Part shown: positions 38,701 through 53,700 of the stretch, piece by piece
Layout: each line of letters begins with the position of its first letter
Position numbering within the stretch: the first letter of the stretch is position 1
Source: Siphonodentalium dalli
Taxonomy: Eukaryota; Mollusca; Scaphopoda; Gadilida; Siphonodentaliidae
Direction: 5' to 3'
Assembly (NCBI GenBank): GCA_032622095.1
Contig: CP136065.1
Location: forward strand, 248,929,474 to 248,993,473
Length of the DNA: 64,000 nt
Position numbers and translations under genes: made by a program
The notes under the pieces: generated by a model
What the model was told of the DNA's origin: nothing
Database searches by the model: none
Seen by the model: the letters and a program-made list of their open reading frames with translations, nothing else

Positions 38701-41700
38701 TATAACATCACACCCTATGTTATGAAAGTGTGGTGAGTGAACAATAGACTATAACATCACACCCTATGTTATGAAAGTGTGGTGAGTGAACAATAGACTG
38801 AAGAAATCTATAACATCATACCCTATGTTATGAAAGTGTGGTGAGTGAACAATAGACTGAAGAAATATATAACATCACACCCTATGTTATGAAAGTGTGG
38901 TGAGTGAACAATAGACTGAAGAAATCTATAACATCATACCCAATGTTATGAAAGTGTGGTGAGTGAACAATGGACTATAGCATCATACCCAATGTTTTGA
39001 AAGTGTGGTGAGTGAACAATAGACTGAAGAAATCTATAATATCATACCCTATATTATGAAAGTGTGGTGAGTGAACAATAGACTATAACATCACACCCTA
39101 TGTTATGAAAGTGTGGCGAGTGAACAATAGACTATAACATCATACCCTATGTTATGAAAGTGTGGTGAGTGAACAATAGACTGAAGAAATCTATAACATT
39201 ATACCCTATGTTATGAAAGTGTGGTGAGTGAACAATAGACTATAACATCATACCCTATGTTATGAAAGTGTGGTGAGTGAACAATAGACTATAACATCAT
39301 ACCCTATGTTATGAAAGTGTGGTGAGTGAACAATAGACTATAACATTATACCCTATGTTATGAAAGTGTGGTGAGTGAACAATAGACTTAAGAAATCTAT
39401 AACATCATACCCTATGTTATGAAAGTGTGGTGAGTGAACAATGGACTATAACATCATACCCTATGTTATGAAAGTGTGGTGAGTGAACAATGGACTATAA
39501 CATCATACCCTATGTTATGAAAGTGTGGTGAGTGAACAATAAACTGTAACATTATACCATGTGTTATGAAAGTGTGGTGAGTGAACAATAGACTGAACAT
39601 TATACCCTATGTTATGAAAGTGTGGTGAGTGAACAATGGACTATAACATCATACCCTATGTTATGAAAGTCTGGTGAGTGAACAATAGACTGAAGAAATC
39701 TATAACATCATACCCTATGTTATGAAAGTGTGGTGATTGAACAATGGACTATAACATCATGCCCTATGTTATGAAAGTGTGGTGAGTGAACAATAGACTA
39801 TAACATTATACCCTATGTTATGAAAGTGTGGTGAGTGAACAATAGACTGAAGAAATCTATAACATTATACCCAGGCCTGGCATTCTGAGGCGAGCGATAA
39901 AATCGCTCGCCTACCGCCCGCCTGAAAATAATCCAGGCGGACGAAATAACGCCCTCCCAAACGGCAAAACATCGCTCTCCAGGACCCGGGTGTAAGTAAT
40001 GATCTATGTACTAACAGAGTCGGCAACGAAGTGTTAAACGATGTCGGTATGGGACCTTTGATCTATAAGCCGCATTCCGACTGTCCCTGGCGAAATGTAC
40101 AAGCGATATTGATTACGTTGTAGCAATATTTCCACCGGAAGCACGTGCCTCTGTGAAATAGACACACCGTTCAGTGTTATGTCACTTTGAAGTATTGCGT
40201 CATGCCTCCCACGCAACTGGACAGTGCTATATAATGTCAGGCATCATTGAGGCATTGTTATGAGGCAATGTAAAAAGAATAGTTGTCTGAATTGTTACTA
40301 ATTACATTACTAGCTAAAGTAACAACATATCTTGTTATTTAATATTAAAATATTTTGTGTAATGAAAACAACAAACTCAGCAATTATTGTAATAGTTTAA
40401 TACTGACATGTACTTTATTTTTATCAATACTGTACATGTGGAGTGGAATATTTACTATGTCTGATTTTGGCAAACATTTTCGCCCTCATGTGCTCGGCAC
40501 AAATAATAGCCCTCCTAGACCTTTTCAGGAGGGCGATTTTTAGCTCTCCTAGATTTCTGAGAATGCCAGGCCTGTATACCCAATGTTATGAAAGTGTGGT
40601 GAGTGAACAATAGACTATAACATTATACCCTATGTTATGTTATGAAAGTGTGGTGAGTGAACAATGGACTATAACATCATACCCTATGTTATGAAAGTGT
40701 AGTGAGTGAACAATAGACTGAAGAAATATATGACATTATACCCTATGTTATGAAAGTGTGGTGAGTGAACAATAGACTGAACAATTGTGCTTGTGCTGTA
40801 TAAAAATAGAGTATGGGAAGGTTAACCCTTCCATGACTGGAGCTTCCTGTAGGGAGCCCCATACATGTGGCAGCTTGTTTAGCTGAGTGTCGTCTGCTCA
40901 CGTTTGAGATGCTCCATATGGGTAGCTTAATCCTTCCATGACTGGAGCTTCCTGAAATTTTGCGAAAACCCTGTGCCAATGCATTCTCTTATATATGCAA
41001 GTCTCCCATAAGGAGCCTGGCATATAGAATAGAATACATTGGCCTAACAATATTTACCTTGACCTTGTAAGCCAGTGAATAATAAGGTATATAACTACTC
41101 ATCAAAGAGTATTTAGTATTGAGCATGTTAAAGACATATGTGACCCGCCATATCAAATCCAGTCGTAAGTCGGGATTTTTTTACCCTGTGCCAATGCATT
41201 CTCTTATATATGCGAGTCGACCATAGGTCGCCTTGCATATATAAGAGAATGCATTGGCCTAACAATTTTTTATCATTTTTTAAAAATAAATGTTTCTTAC
41301 AATTTTTAGGACATAAAATAAAAAACATCCATTACCCTGCAGGGAGCCCCACACATATATAGAAGCATATAGAAGAGTGTCGTCTGCTCATGTTTGTCTG
41401 GGGCTCTGTATGGGTGAAATTTTAAATAAAATTGTTCAAGAATACAAGAAAAAATTATTAAAATTGTAAAAAATTGTTAGGCCAATGCATTCTCTTATAT
41501 ATGCGAGGCGACCTATGGTCGACTCGCATATATAAGAGAATGCATTGGCACAGGGTAAAAAAATCGCGACTTACGACTGGATTTGATATGGCGGGTCACA
41601 TATCATATGCTTTCATTATATGCTTGCTTATAAAATATCGGAAAATGCCGAAATGTAGATCGTCTTATATATCTCTTTGAAGCTACAGTGAAATACGATT

Positions 41701-44700
41701 TTATTATTATTGTAGCTATTGTTATTTTCACTGTTGTGTGAAACCCTCACCAAAGCTTAGTCCAGAGCTAATTTACTGGACGAGTTTTGTAAATTCCACT
41801 ATAAACTGGGGACAAGTCGTAGATCCTCTATATATATGATAGAATGACGTTGTGTGTTGGAAATTTTGATACAAAATTACATGAACTCCTTGTTTATATA
41901 ATTATATTTGCCGATACCTTGGAAACCGCTGCTTCTGCTTTTACGACATCCAAATTTTTCTCAACATGCATAATTGTCCAAGCTTCTATTTATACATTTT
42001 CTGGTCAGTTTGTTTGATACTTGACACTCATAGGCGAACCTGTGCGCCTACGATTATGAGCTCGATCCGACTTTTGTTTATGGAGTTTTTCCCATTTTTG
42101 ACCCCCGAAATATTTTTTTCCGGGGACTATTAAAATAGCCGGTGTCCGTGCGTCCGTACGTGTGTCCAGAAATGGTTTCCGGATGATAACTTTAGTTCGG
42201 TTATTAGATCAAAAGCAAATTTCATAGGTGAGTTTATCAGACCAAAATACAGGTCAAGTTCGAATATGGTTTTGCTCTGCCCATTTTTGCGAGAGTTGTG
42301 GCCCTTTTTCGACTTGGAATCCTGTCAATTTCTGGTTTCTGGATGATAACTTCAGTTTGTGTGATCATATCTGAACCAAATTTGGAATGGTTGTTTATCA
42401 GCCCAAAATACAGGTCAGGTTCGAATATGGGTTTGCTCTGCCCATTTGTGTGAGAGTTATGGGCCTTTTACGACTTAGAATCCTGTTAATTTCTGGTTTC
42501 CGGATGATAACTTTAGTTTGTGTGATCATATCTGAATCAAATTTGTTATATGAGTTCATCAGCTCGAAATACAGATCAAGTTCGAATATGGGTACGATCC
42601 ACCCATTTTCATCTGGTTGCTTCGGATTTAAGATCCTTGTTATTTTTTTCAGAAAAGCTGATGTCCCCAATGAAGCCCCTTTTTCGGGGGACACTGTGGC
42701 CGGATGGCCTTTTATTTCAATTAGAAATTTTTCTAAACATGCACCTCTAAATTTTTTTGCTGTTCCTTTGAGAAGTTCTCTATTTGTCCCCCGAAAAATT
42801 TATTTTCGGGGGACTATAGAAACGGGGTCCGTCCGTCCGTCCGTCCGTTGAGCCGTCCGTCCGTCCGTCACACTTTTGAGTACCTTCATGGTGTAATCAT
42901 CTCCTCCTACAGATTTCATCCCAGAGATTTGAAACTTCAGAATATTGTTGCCCATATATTGAAGATGTGCATCATGTATATAGATAACGGATTTTATTTT
43001 TTTTGGACAGAGTTATTAACCCTTTTCGACTTAGAAAAATTTCAACATTTTTTATAATTTTCAGTATCAGGGTACCTTCATGGTGTAATCAACTCCTCCT
43101 ACAGTTTTGATTGTAGATATTTGAAACTTCAGAGTATTGTTATCCACATATTGGAGATGTGCAACATGTATATAGAGTACGGAAAAATTATTTTTTTATG
43201 GAGTTATTAACCCTTTCAACATTTAAAAAAAAATTCTTTAACAAAGCGGCATTGACTTGCCACTTTTTCGGGGGACACTGTGGTCAGCTGACCTTTTATT
43301 CATCTTTCTTTTAGCCAAAGATCCATGAAAGACCATTCATCTAAACAGATCCCTTCACAAGAAGAACATTCATCACCATCTTCACTGAAAGAAGGGGAAG
43401 CTGATGTACATTCTGAAAATGGAGATCTCCCAATGCAGAGTGATGCGAATGAGCTGAATGGCCAAACGGACACTGGTGGTCAACCACCCCCTCTACCACA
43501 TTATAACATAAGCAATATCAATGTTCTAAGATTTCTGCTTCCTGGGTTGTGTCACTTGACATGTGAGGACAAACCTAGATCAATTCTGCTGACGGAGAGA
43601 GTCCATTCTTTGGTCATAGATTATTTTCATTTACTCTGGAAGGATTTTGTGGAAAATGGAGATGAGAGTGTCTGTGTAAGTTGTGTATTTCTGCACTGTT
43701 TGACAACATAAATTTAATTCCGTCTAGATTTTTTTCCTTTATGTTTGTAAACCAATTTATTAACTTGCTGTGACCATAATACCTACTTTTATCTACCATT
43801 TCCTATGAAGATAAAATTGGCGATAACGAATTGGCGATAAAAACATCTTTATCATTACTGCAGTTGTGTGTGATACAAGGCACACATGACGTCATTGACT
43901 GGTTCAAAATCATGAATGAACTGACGTCACATCAATCGCGTGAAAAATCGACATTCCGACGTATATTCTTGCTTACTATAAACAAATAGTTCCTAGGTTT
44001 TAGCATTATTTGATTGCCTACCATCATGGATATTATGGTATAACATATCACAAAGTAACAAATATGTATTTGTTGAGTATTTATTATACATTATATAAAA
44101 CACGCAGGTGTAAGAGATTTTGTCCATCGAATTGAATTTCAGTTAGGCATATTCGCGTGAACTTGCAGGTTGAGAGAATTTAGCAAAGCAAGGTAATCAC
44201 GTGACACACAAATCCAACAATTTTGGCATTTACGAAACTTCTAAAATGTAATTTGTGTGGTGGATTCTGTCACACCAATGGTAGATAAACGTGTTATATA
44301 CACAATGTGTTTGCAATGATTCATGTATCGTGACTCGGCTAGTTTTCGTGACCACAGAGCCACTCAGCGACCAAGGTCGCCTCGTCGCTATATGGCCATG
44401 AAAACTAGCCTCGTCGCGATACCTGAATCGATACAAACACATTGTGTATATAACACATATTTATTCCCGATTTATTAAAGATTTCATTGATTTATTTTAT
44501 TGGTGATGTTTGAACAATCATCCTATTCCAAATCATTCAGTAAACAGTACTTTAAGTATTCAAATATTTTTGCTACTTTCGAATCAAGTGAATACAGAGT
44601 ATGATTCTTAATAAGTGATGATGATTCAGCCAAACATATATTATCACAAATATCAATGTAATACACACAGGCTGAACAGTGTTATTTTTATTATATTGTC

Positions 44701-47700
44701 GTTTATATCTCACAATGTCATTTAAATTCACTGTTAGTAGAAACACATTGCCAAAATTTAAGCCTGTGTTCTAAAAATATGTTCGATGTTACAGAATAAT
44801 TACTTGAAATACAATGGCAATACAAGATGTGGGCAGTGCCTGAGGACACGGATTGCTTAAAACACTTTAACAAAAACACATATAAATTTGAGCTACAGTG
44901 TTATTGTACACTTTCATTTAACGTTGAGCTTCAGTGTTATTGATACATTTCTTTATACTTCCAGGAACCTCTGACGACACTGTGCAGCATTCTACTGAAT
45001 CTGTCTGTTCTAGAATCCTCCTTGATTTCTATCCACGGTGACTTCCATATGCTCCTCGATACCATCCTTCATGATTTACCTCTCATCAGTGAGTATATAA
45101 AGCCAGATAAAGTAGATTTCCCGTTTCTCACACATGCATGGTCCCTAGTGTTGATTAGTCAACATCGACTAGAACTCGAGACGACATTGACAATCACCTA
45201 GTCGACAAATCGCTATATTTCCCAGAAAGGTATAGATAAATGTTTCATTGGTAGCAATCATTGATGCATTCAGTATACTTCCATATTTAGCATCGCCCAT
45301 GTGAATAAAACACAAACATTGCATTGGAACCCAAATACGACTGCCTGGTAGCGGTTACGGTATTATAAAAACATGTTGCTGATCTAGATATTCAGTTATC
45401 ACGCCAGACATAGCGTCACGTTATGGTCTGTTATTCGCCGAAAAAACCGGATCCTTTTTATGTCTCATTGGAACAAACATTGTTCAGCTAACTCGGATCA
45501 GCAGAATTACTGTACACGTTCACATATTCAAAGCGCAGCACCTTTGTTCTACGAAATTCTACATCCAACGTTGCAATAGATATGTTGATTTGACAACTTG
45601 GTGACTGATACAAGATCAAACCAATTCCGATGTGACCACGTGTTACCTTCAGTCCTGACTGGTCGCTGTTATATTGTGCTGGATTATGCCAATATATCAG
45701 TCAGATTTCTAATCAAGTCATTGACTCATTGTCTTACAACCCACACACCCCTAAAGTAGACAAACGGTTACATGGTATAGCAGAATTAATAGCTCGCAAA
45801 GTAGACAAATGGTTACATGGTATAGCAGAATTAATAGCTCGCAGAACATTGCGTAAAATGTTACAATTGTGATATCATTGGGCAAAAAATAGACTGCGCA
45901 TGCACCAGAAGTTAGGAAGCTTGTTGCATCCAGCTGTATCGAAGTCTATCTATAGTATTTTCCGCCAAGGAGAAGCCCTCAACTGAACTATATGGATTAC
46001 GTCTCCGGCCCTGTGTCAATCAGGAGGGTTAAAATTTTATTGCTGTGCCGACCCCACTCACACCCGTGTCCAGATTAGTCTCGCATGAATACACCCGCAT
46101 TCTATCTATTGTCTAGTCAGTTTTTAATTCCTCCTCGCCAGGACAGGATCGTTTCTATTTTCTCAAGGTTGTATCTTTCTGTGTTGCGAGTTTATCGACT
46201 CAATATTTATTGTTGATATTACAAACTTGCAATTTATTGTACCCGATAGTTAATTAATATTTCTCACATCCGAAACGGGAACTTTTTTCGTTTCACTGTA
46301 TCCGTAATTTGTTTCCGTGTTTTTTTGTTTTCCTCAAGACGGCTTTATCTTTCAACAATTGGAATTAAGATGGCCATCTTGACAATGACTAAAGAGGCAC
46401 ATAGCTTACTTGTGGCAAAACCACATAGTGCATATTGTGCCACACATACGGCGTGATGACTATCATGACTTACAATTGAGGACGCAATGTAGTACGGTAT
46501 GCGATATCTCCTAATTTCGTACTACACGTGCTTCACTTTACATAAGTTTCCGTCGACTCGCTTCGGTTATTTCGTAAGTTCCGTTGCTTTGTATCATAAT
46601 GTATACTGCCAAATCATACATGGCACTGCTCTGTTAATTCGCAGAAAGTTGCACAGGACAGCAATATCCTCCTTTGTAATAATTTACATGAATAAATACG
46701 AAAGATAGTACTTGTTATCAGATGACAATTCACATTTCTTTCGACTGAGCGATCTGTAACATTGTTTTAACGATCAATACCTGCGAATCTACGCCCGCCA
46801 GTATGTATGAGCGTGTGGTCTTGTCTTAGACACATGGCAAATGCAATAAAACATTACAGCGACTTCAAGGTATTTAGAAAATTCTGCCTTGTCTATCACG
46901 ATTAAATATCATATAACTCATTGTATCATCAGTACAATAGTTACTAACACTCCGTAACAGGGGGATGGTATTCGTTATCACATATATAACCACACTTCAA
47001 ATTGATGTGTTGTCTGACGATCTAAATATTGTGTTGCATTCTTTACATCCATGTATGTACAGTTTGGGTTACTACGAAATATTGATCACCAACTGCAATG
47101 AAGTGAAAACTTTGTAGCCTGACACTCCAGCTACACTTGGCTCACTTTACTTAAACAATGGTGATTCTACCCATGGTAAGAACATTTTGGAGCCATCTTG
47201 GATGTTCGACTTGAAGTGAGACCACTGGCCTACTTGTGGAGAGTAACCATCTCCAATGGGAACTTGGCAAATAAGGGAAAGCTTCGTCTTCAATATGGCA
47301 CACCTTGTTCACAACATGGTCAGGGTGTTGCAACGATTTATTGGCTTGCCAGCATCTCACTGAATTTAATTCGATTGATGTTTCTCCTTCATAACATCCG
47401 CCAGATGATTTAAGATTTACGCCACACATGGGTTGGCACTTAGAATTGACAATCTTTGTGATGTAACGACTGTGATCAGCAGATGTCACCAACTTGACAC
47501 ATCTGACCTCTTATCCTCAGACATTATTAGTGTTTGTCGATACATTCAATTTCTCGGTCCCATTGACATATTATGGTTTAAGTGCCTCAATGCCATCTTA
47601 CCGTAGGATCTAATATGCCGCGGCATTGGCGAGCTTGCAATAATGTATTGCACGCCGTAATAGTTCCATACATTGTACATGACAATCATATGGTATTAGG

Positions 47701-50700
47701 GCCTCATGTATGCTGTCAGAACTGACTACTAGTATGCTTACATATGGTGAACAGTTTTCATCCCAATACTGACATACTTTGCAGTTTCATCAGTGAATGA
47801 TAACGGCAAACAGCGAAATAGAAAGAATAAATATTGTCACGTGCTCCAGATTCACTGCCAATAGTCTTTCCAGTAGAGACCATCACTTGGCTCACTAACT
47901 TCTATTTCCACATATATCAAAACGATAATCTGCCAAATAGCTTTCACTCATTTATATTGCTCAGAATATCAGAAAGGACTGCATTTGTATTGTTACATGT
48001 CTAAAGCGAGCTTACATGCGCAGCGTTTATATTGCGCACATCTACTGCCAATATATTTCCGAAGCGGCCAGAACATGGCTCTTCGTCTATTGTCACATAT
48101 CCACTGATTATGTGACAAAACGATTCGATACAATCATGACGAAAATGAAGGCATTCGTATCTTCACGTCCGCTGTAAGCGCACTTTCCTAACGGAAACCG
48201 CCTAGTTCTTGCCTATGTGCATTCGGAACTCATCGTCCTCATATACGAGAAAAGACAGTATCTTACCTGTCATAGCAGGTAAGATCATGTGGCCAGGGGT
48301 ATTAACCTTACTTTCTACTCAATAACCTACAGATTGTATTGTATTATGTCTATTAACCTTGCTTTGTTATAACTAACAGCATGTCTTGCAGTCGAACATG
48401 ATTCGAATTTGCTGGCCACACAGTGCGGGTTGCTCATTCACGGGTGTATTACTTGTTATAGTTGGGTGAGGGCATATTAGTCAATGATTACCTACTTTGA
48501 GCAACCGTACCAGTCTTTACCTCGGGCAGGACCAGTTCTGGCCCCACCCGGCCTGCTACGGCAGTGTGAACCAATGGTAGGCGGGTGCTGCAAGTGGTTG
48601 ATTCGGGAAACCAATCTTCTCGGGCGATTGCTCCAGCACCTTTCTCTCAGGTGCCTAATGGTAGTGGCAATACGATTATTAAATTTCAAGAAAATTCACA
48701 TCGATCTACTATAATTCCACATAGAGAAATTTCTATCAGTATTTTGATTTCGGCCTGGATTCATGCCACGAAGATCTGTTTATAGGTCATCACAATTATT
48801 GGGCACCTGGGAGTAGCCTTTGGCGGCTGTTCTGGGTGGGGAAGACTCGTTGTCACGTGACGCTCTTGCTCTCATAGACATAGCGCACCAGCCAAATGGC
48901 CTTCTGACTCTTCCCCATGGTGCAGTGGCCCACATCATTACAAGATGGGGTCCAGTCGATCCCCTGGAATCGTAATACCTTCGGGATACATCCGGGCCTG
49001 CTCCTCCGCCGTCATGTGATCATAGTGGTATGTCATCGACATTTATTCCAGTTTGGTCAGGACCAACTGCATTTGGGGGATTCCATGGAAGGGGCTTCCT
49101 CTGATCAAATGGCTCATCAGAACTAATTCCCTCTGGCCTTGGGGGCACAGCTTATTCTACATTTGCCATTGCTCGTGCCCCAGACTTTGAGGGGGTGACC
49201 TTGGACAGGACATAGCTACTTATCCCAAATGCAAGAGCATTTGTCTTGCGTCGAACCATTTCAGAGTAGGCCTCTTCCACAGTCTGGTATCCCAACCTAA
49301 TGCAGCCAATTCTGTTGGCTGGCGTCGATCTTGACATGCTTCTCTGCATCGCGTGGCGTCGGCAGGTTTGACGACGATGAGCAAGAATCGCGGGTCGACA
49401 GTGGGTCACCAGGCACACTGTCGGACGAGGATTCTGATGTTCCGCTGGTAAGTGATTTTGTACAGGATTAGGATACAGGTTGATATCTTATATTGCTTCA
49501 TTTAATTCAACAATTTGCGATAAGTACAAGTATTTACCTCAGTCAGGAAAGATCCAGCACTGTAGCCTTTGGAGGATGTTCTGGGTGGGGAAGTGAAGAC
49601 TTGTTGTTGCGTGCCTCCAAGAGCTGCTCCAGCCTTCTGCCTCTTCCCCACGGTGCAGTGGCCCACATCTCCACAGATGGGGTCCAGTCACTCCCCTGGA
49701 ATCGTACACCTTCGGGATACCTCTAGGCCACTCCTCCACCGGTAGGAAAGAAAGGCTGAATGTTCTGGGTGGGGAAGACTTGTTGTTGCGTGCCTCCAAG
49801 AGCTGCACCAACCAGCCTTCTAACTCTTCCCCATGGTGCAGTGGCCCACATCTCCACAAGATGGGGTCCAATCCCCTGGAATCGTAATACCTTAGGGATA
49901 CCTCCAGGCCACTCCTTCACCGGTAGGAAAGAAAGGCTGAATGTTCTGGGTGGGGAAGACTTGTTGTTGTGTGCCTCCAAGAGCTGCACCAACCAGCCTT
50001 CTATCTCTTCCCCACGGTGCAGTGGCCCACATCTCCACACGATGGGGTCCAATCTCCTGGAATCGTAATACCTTCGGGATACCTCCAGGCCACTCCTTCA
50101 CCGGTCATTTTGCAATTTTGATCATTCTGCTAAATTTGATCATTTCGAAATGTACCCGACACTCGTTATGTGCGCCATCATAGATCACTGATGCTTCTAT
50201 GCTTGTTCATCAAGTCCTCAGTGGTGTTCTCTAATCCCATATATACTGGTATGCAATGATACCTTGGATCATGATGGCGTTCCCTGCTCTCTACATTATA
50301 CGAGGCTGGAGTACAGATGTGTGGCATGATATAATGAAACCTCATACCTCGCTACGATATCTGCAGCATATCATTTTTATACCCCCCCGCAACGAAGTTA
50401 GGGGGGGTATACTGGAGTCAGCTTGTCCGTCCGTCCGTCGGCGTCTCCGTCGTCCGTCCGTGGACACAAATTTGTCCGGAGTTTTTCTCAGTCGTTTTTT
50501 TTTTAGTTATCCCCCCTTTTTCGACTTAGAAAATTTTCGCAACATGTATACTTTTGTCCGAGCTTTTATTCCTACATTTTTCGGTCAATTTTTTTAAAAC
50601 TTGGCACAGATATTTAGTACCATTGGAACTTGTGCACCTGCGATTATGACATCTGTCCGACATTTTTTGGTGGAGTTATCCCCCTTTTTCAACTTAGAAA

Positions 50701-53700
50701 CTTTTTTTGCAACATGCATAATTTTGTCCGAGCTTTTATTCCTACATTTTTCGGTCAATGTTTTTTAATCTTGGCACTGATATTTAGTACCATGGGAACC
50801 TGTGCACCTGCGATTATGACGTCTGTCCGACATTTTTTTGTGGAGTTATTCCCCTTTTTCGACTTAGAATTTTTTTCGCAACATACATAATTTTGTCCAA
50901 GCTTTTATTCCTACAATTTTCGGTCAATAGGTTTAAGATTAGGGTTATGGTTGTACACCTGCAATGGGAACTGTTATTTTATTATTTTAACTAAATGTTT
51001 ACTGACATGTGAAACATCTTAGTATTTTAAAAAGGGGGGTATCCGTAGTCCCATTGGGACAGTCACACCTCTAGTTATATCTGGTTTGTGTATCACAGGG
51101 AGCAATTGACTTTCGATATTTGATTAGCAAATAATCTCACATTGACATGATTAGATAGCATTTTTATAACATCATACATGTATAAAAAATTCCTCGCTAT
51201 TACCGGTATCCACATTTCAGTAGCAAATCGCGAAGCGATTCCAGTTAATTTGCTCCCTGGTGTATCATAAGCATTCTGATATCTTATGGCATACACAATG
51301 GCTGCATGTGACATCAGTTCATAATGTGAACTGTCGAGAGAGCGAAGAAGATGACAAAGAGAATAGGATGAAGCAAAGTTATACTTGCTCGGTTGTCTCG
51401 CTAGCATGAATTATATGGCACTACCTGGGATGTTTCTTCCAAAAACAAGGGGGGGGGGGGGTACACATTTGAGCAATGTCGTAATCTGAATTGGGAGCTC
51501 TTTCACGTAACATAATCATATCTGATTCATGACTAAATCACATTTACATGAATCCTGTTTCGGAAGAGTACATTCCCATCGAATTTGGATATTAATTAAC
51601 TTTATTGCTCGTGCCTCCTCCTGGGCTTGCATTCTAATCCATATAGTTCAGTTGAGGGCTTCTCCTTGGCGGAAAAATATAATTTTTATAATTAAAATTA
51701 CTTTTTCCTTAAGGGAAGCCCGAAACTGAACTATCATAGATCCCTCCCATGGTGGTGCCATTCCCAACCCCGCGACTCGCAAATCTCATGATTAAGTCGG
51801 AAATAAAAAACTGACTAGACAATAGATAGAATGCGGGTGCATTCATGCGAGACTAATCTGGACACGGGTGTGAGTGGGGTCGGCACAGCAATAAAATTTT
51901 AACCCTCCTGATTGACACAGGGCCGGAGACGTAATCCATATAGTTCAGTTTCGGGCTTCCCTTAAGGAAAAAGTAATTTTAATTATAAAAATTATATTTC
52001 TATGTCCGTCACTTTGTCGAGATCGCACGCGAACATAACTTCAATGCTTTATTATAAGATATGGGTGATGTTCATGATACTTACCTTTCACTATAGGCTG
52101 TCAACATCGATAAATAAAATGATAAATATGCATGTTTTAATAAATTTATAATAACAAACAGCTGTGAAATATGTAGATCATTGATGTCTAAGAAAATACT
52201 TTGATAATCCCGTGTGGGATAAGAGGATAAATGTTGGATTTATTTATATTCATTCGCAAATTATTTCAAGTGAATATATAAGATATACATGTACATTCAC
52301 CAGTTGTTGACTGACAGACCTGTTAAGTTTTGAATATGGCCATTCAGGAGATTTTTACGGGAGGGACCACCTCCAATTTGCGACCACATTTCCTGTTCAC
52401 TATCTGGTTTATTCTATATATCACCTTCAGTGGGTGATCACCTGTTAAATGTGACCGCGACCCCCTAATTTTCGTTCAAAACACAAATTCCATCTGTGTT
52501 GAGAGACCACCACCACCATTTATTAAAGAGAAAGAAGCAGACACTTCATTTAAACTAAGTTAAAATACTCAGAATTCCACCGGATATGGCCGGATATTGC
52601 GTGAAACCGAAAGAACAAAATCGGAATAAACTATAAAATGGACTCATCTTACGGTTTAACCCCCAAAAGAAATGGACACATTCCACCAATTATTAAAAAA
52701 ATTTAAGAAGCAGAAACTTCATTTAAAATGAGTAAAAATGAACCAGAGTTACACAGGTTACAACCAGACATGCGCAAAACTGAAAGTACAAAATGGAACT
52801 GTCTTACAGTTTTACCCGCTAACGAAATTGACACGTTTGCATGCTTTGTGACTTAGCGGTTATTATATGCATGATTGGATGTTTGTTTTGACAAATGCTT
52901 GAACTGTCTCAGAACAATTAATTAATATATTGAGGTATGCCCAAAATGTGATAACGGGTTTAGTGGCCAATGCGTGTACTCATTTTATCTGTTGTCCGAT
53001 TTTCTTGTTGTAGCTCAGAGAGAAGGTAGCATCATTCTGAAATCCAATATAATTACCCTCGGACTAAAACTGAGCAGGGAACAGAATAAAAGGAAAGGTA
53101 TATAAATAATTCATTAAAGTCAATTCAATCGCCCTCGGGGGACTAACACTAAGACAACTTTGAACACAATGTACGGGACGCATACCTAAACGGGCCGCAT
53201 ACATAAACGGTGGCATTTCTATTCATTGGAATTCTGGAATCAGAATGTCCTGAAAAGGTATATTGTGTTAACTTATCATGAAACTATTAAAGGTATATTG
53301 TGTTAACTTATCATGTAACTAATAACAAACTTCACACGCTTTCTCTTTGTTTTAACCCTTTACCCAACAAACCGGCCAAAACCGGCCAAATAAAGCTTCA
53401 ACAGCCTAAAATATCTTCGGTCTGTCTCAATAGAACCATACAAATATGGATATCATTGGAACCGGCTCCTTGACCACATTGTGATAGTTACAGTTATGCC
53501 CTGTGCCAATGCATTCTCTTATATATGCGAGTCGACCATAGGTCGCCTCGCATATATAAGAGAATGCATTGGCCTAAAAAAATATTTTTTTAACACTTTT
53601 TACCATTTTTTCTTACATTCTTTAACAATTTTATAATTTTTAATGTGTTAAGCCAATGCATTCTCTTATATATGCGAGGCGACCTATGGTCGACTCGCAT

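Noticed and set aside
42387..42851. 154-codon + strand frame
   Set aside because: It spans internal repeats and both termini of CCCCCGAAA-type elements; no protein family resemblance.
47151..47492. 113-codon minus-strand frame in intron 10
   Set aside because: Plain intronic sequence with no recognisable domain, and a + strand frame overlaps it; length is within chance expectation.
48484..50183. Several overlapping frames of 65-113 codons on both strands
   Set aside because: They are mutually overlapping translations of a ~180-bp tandem repeat; none shows a domain.
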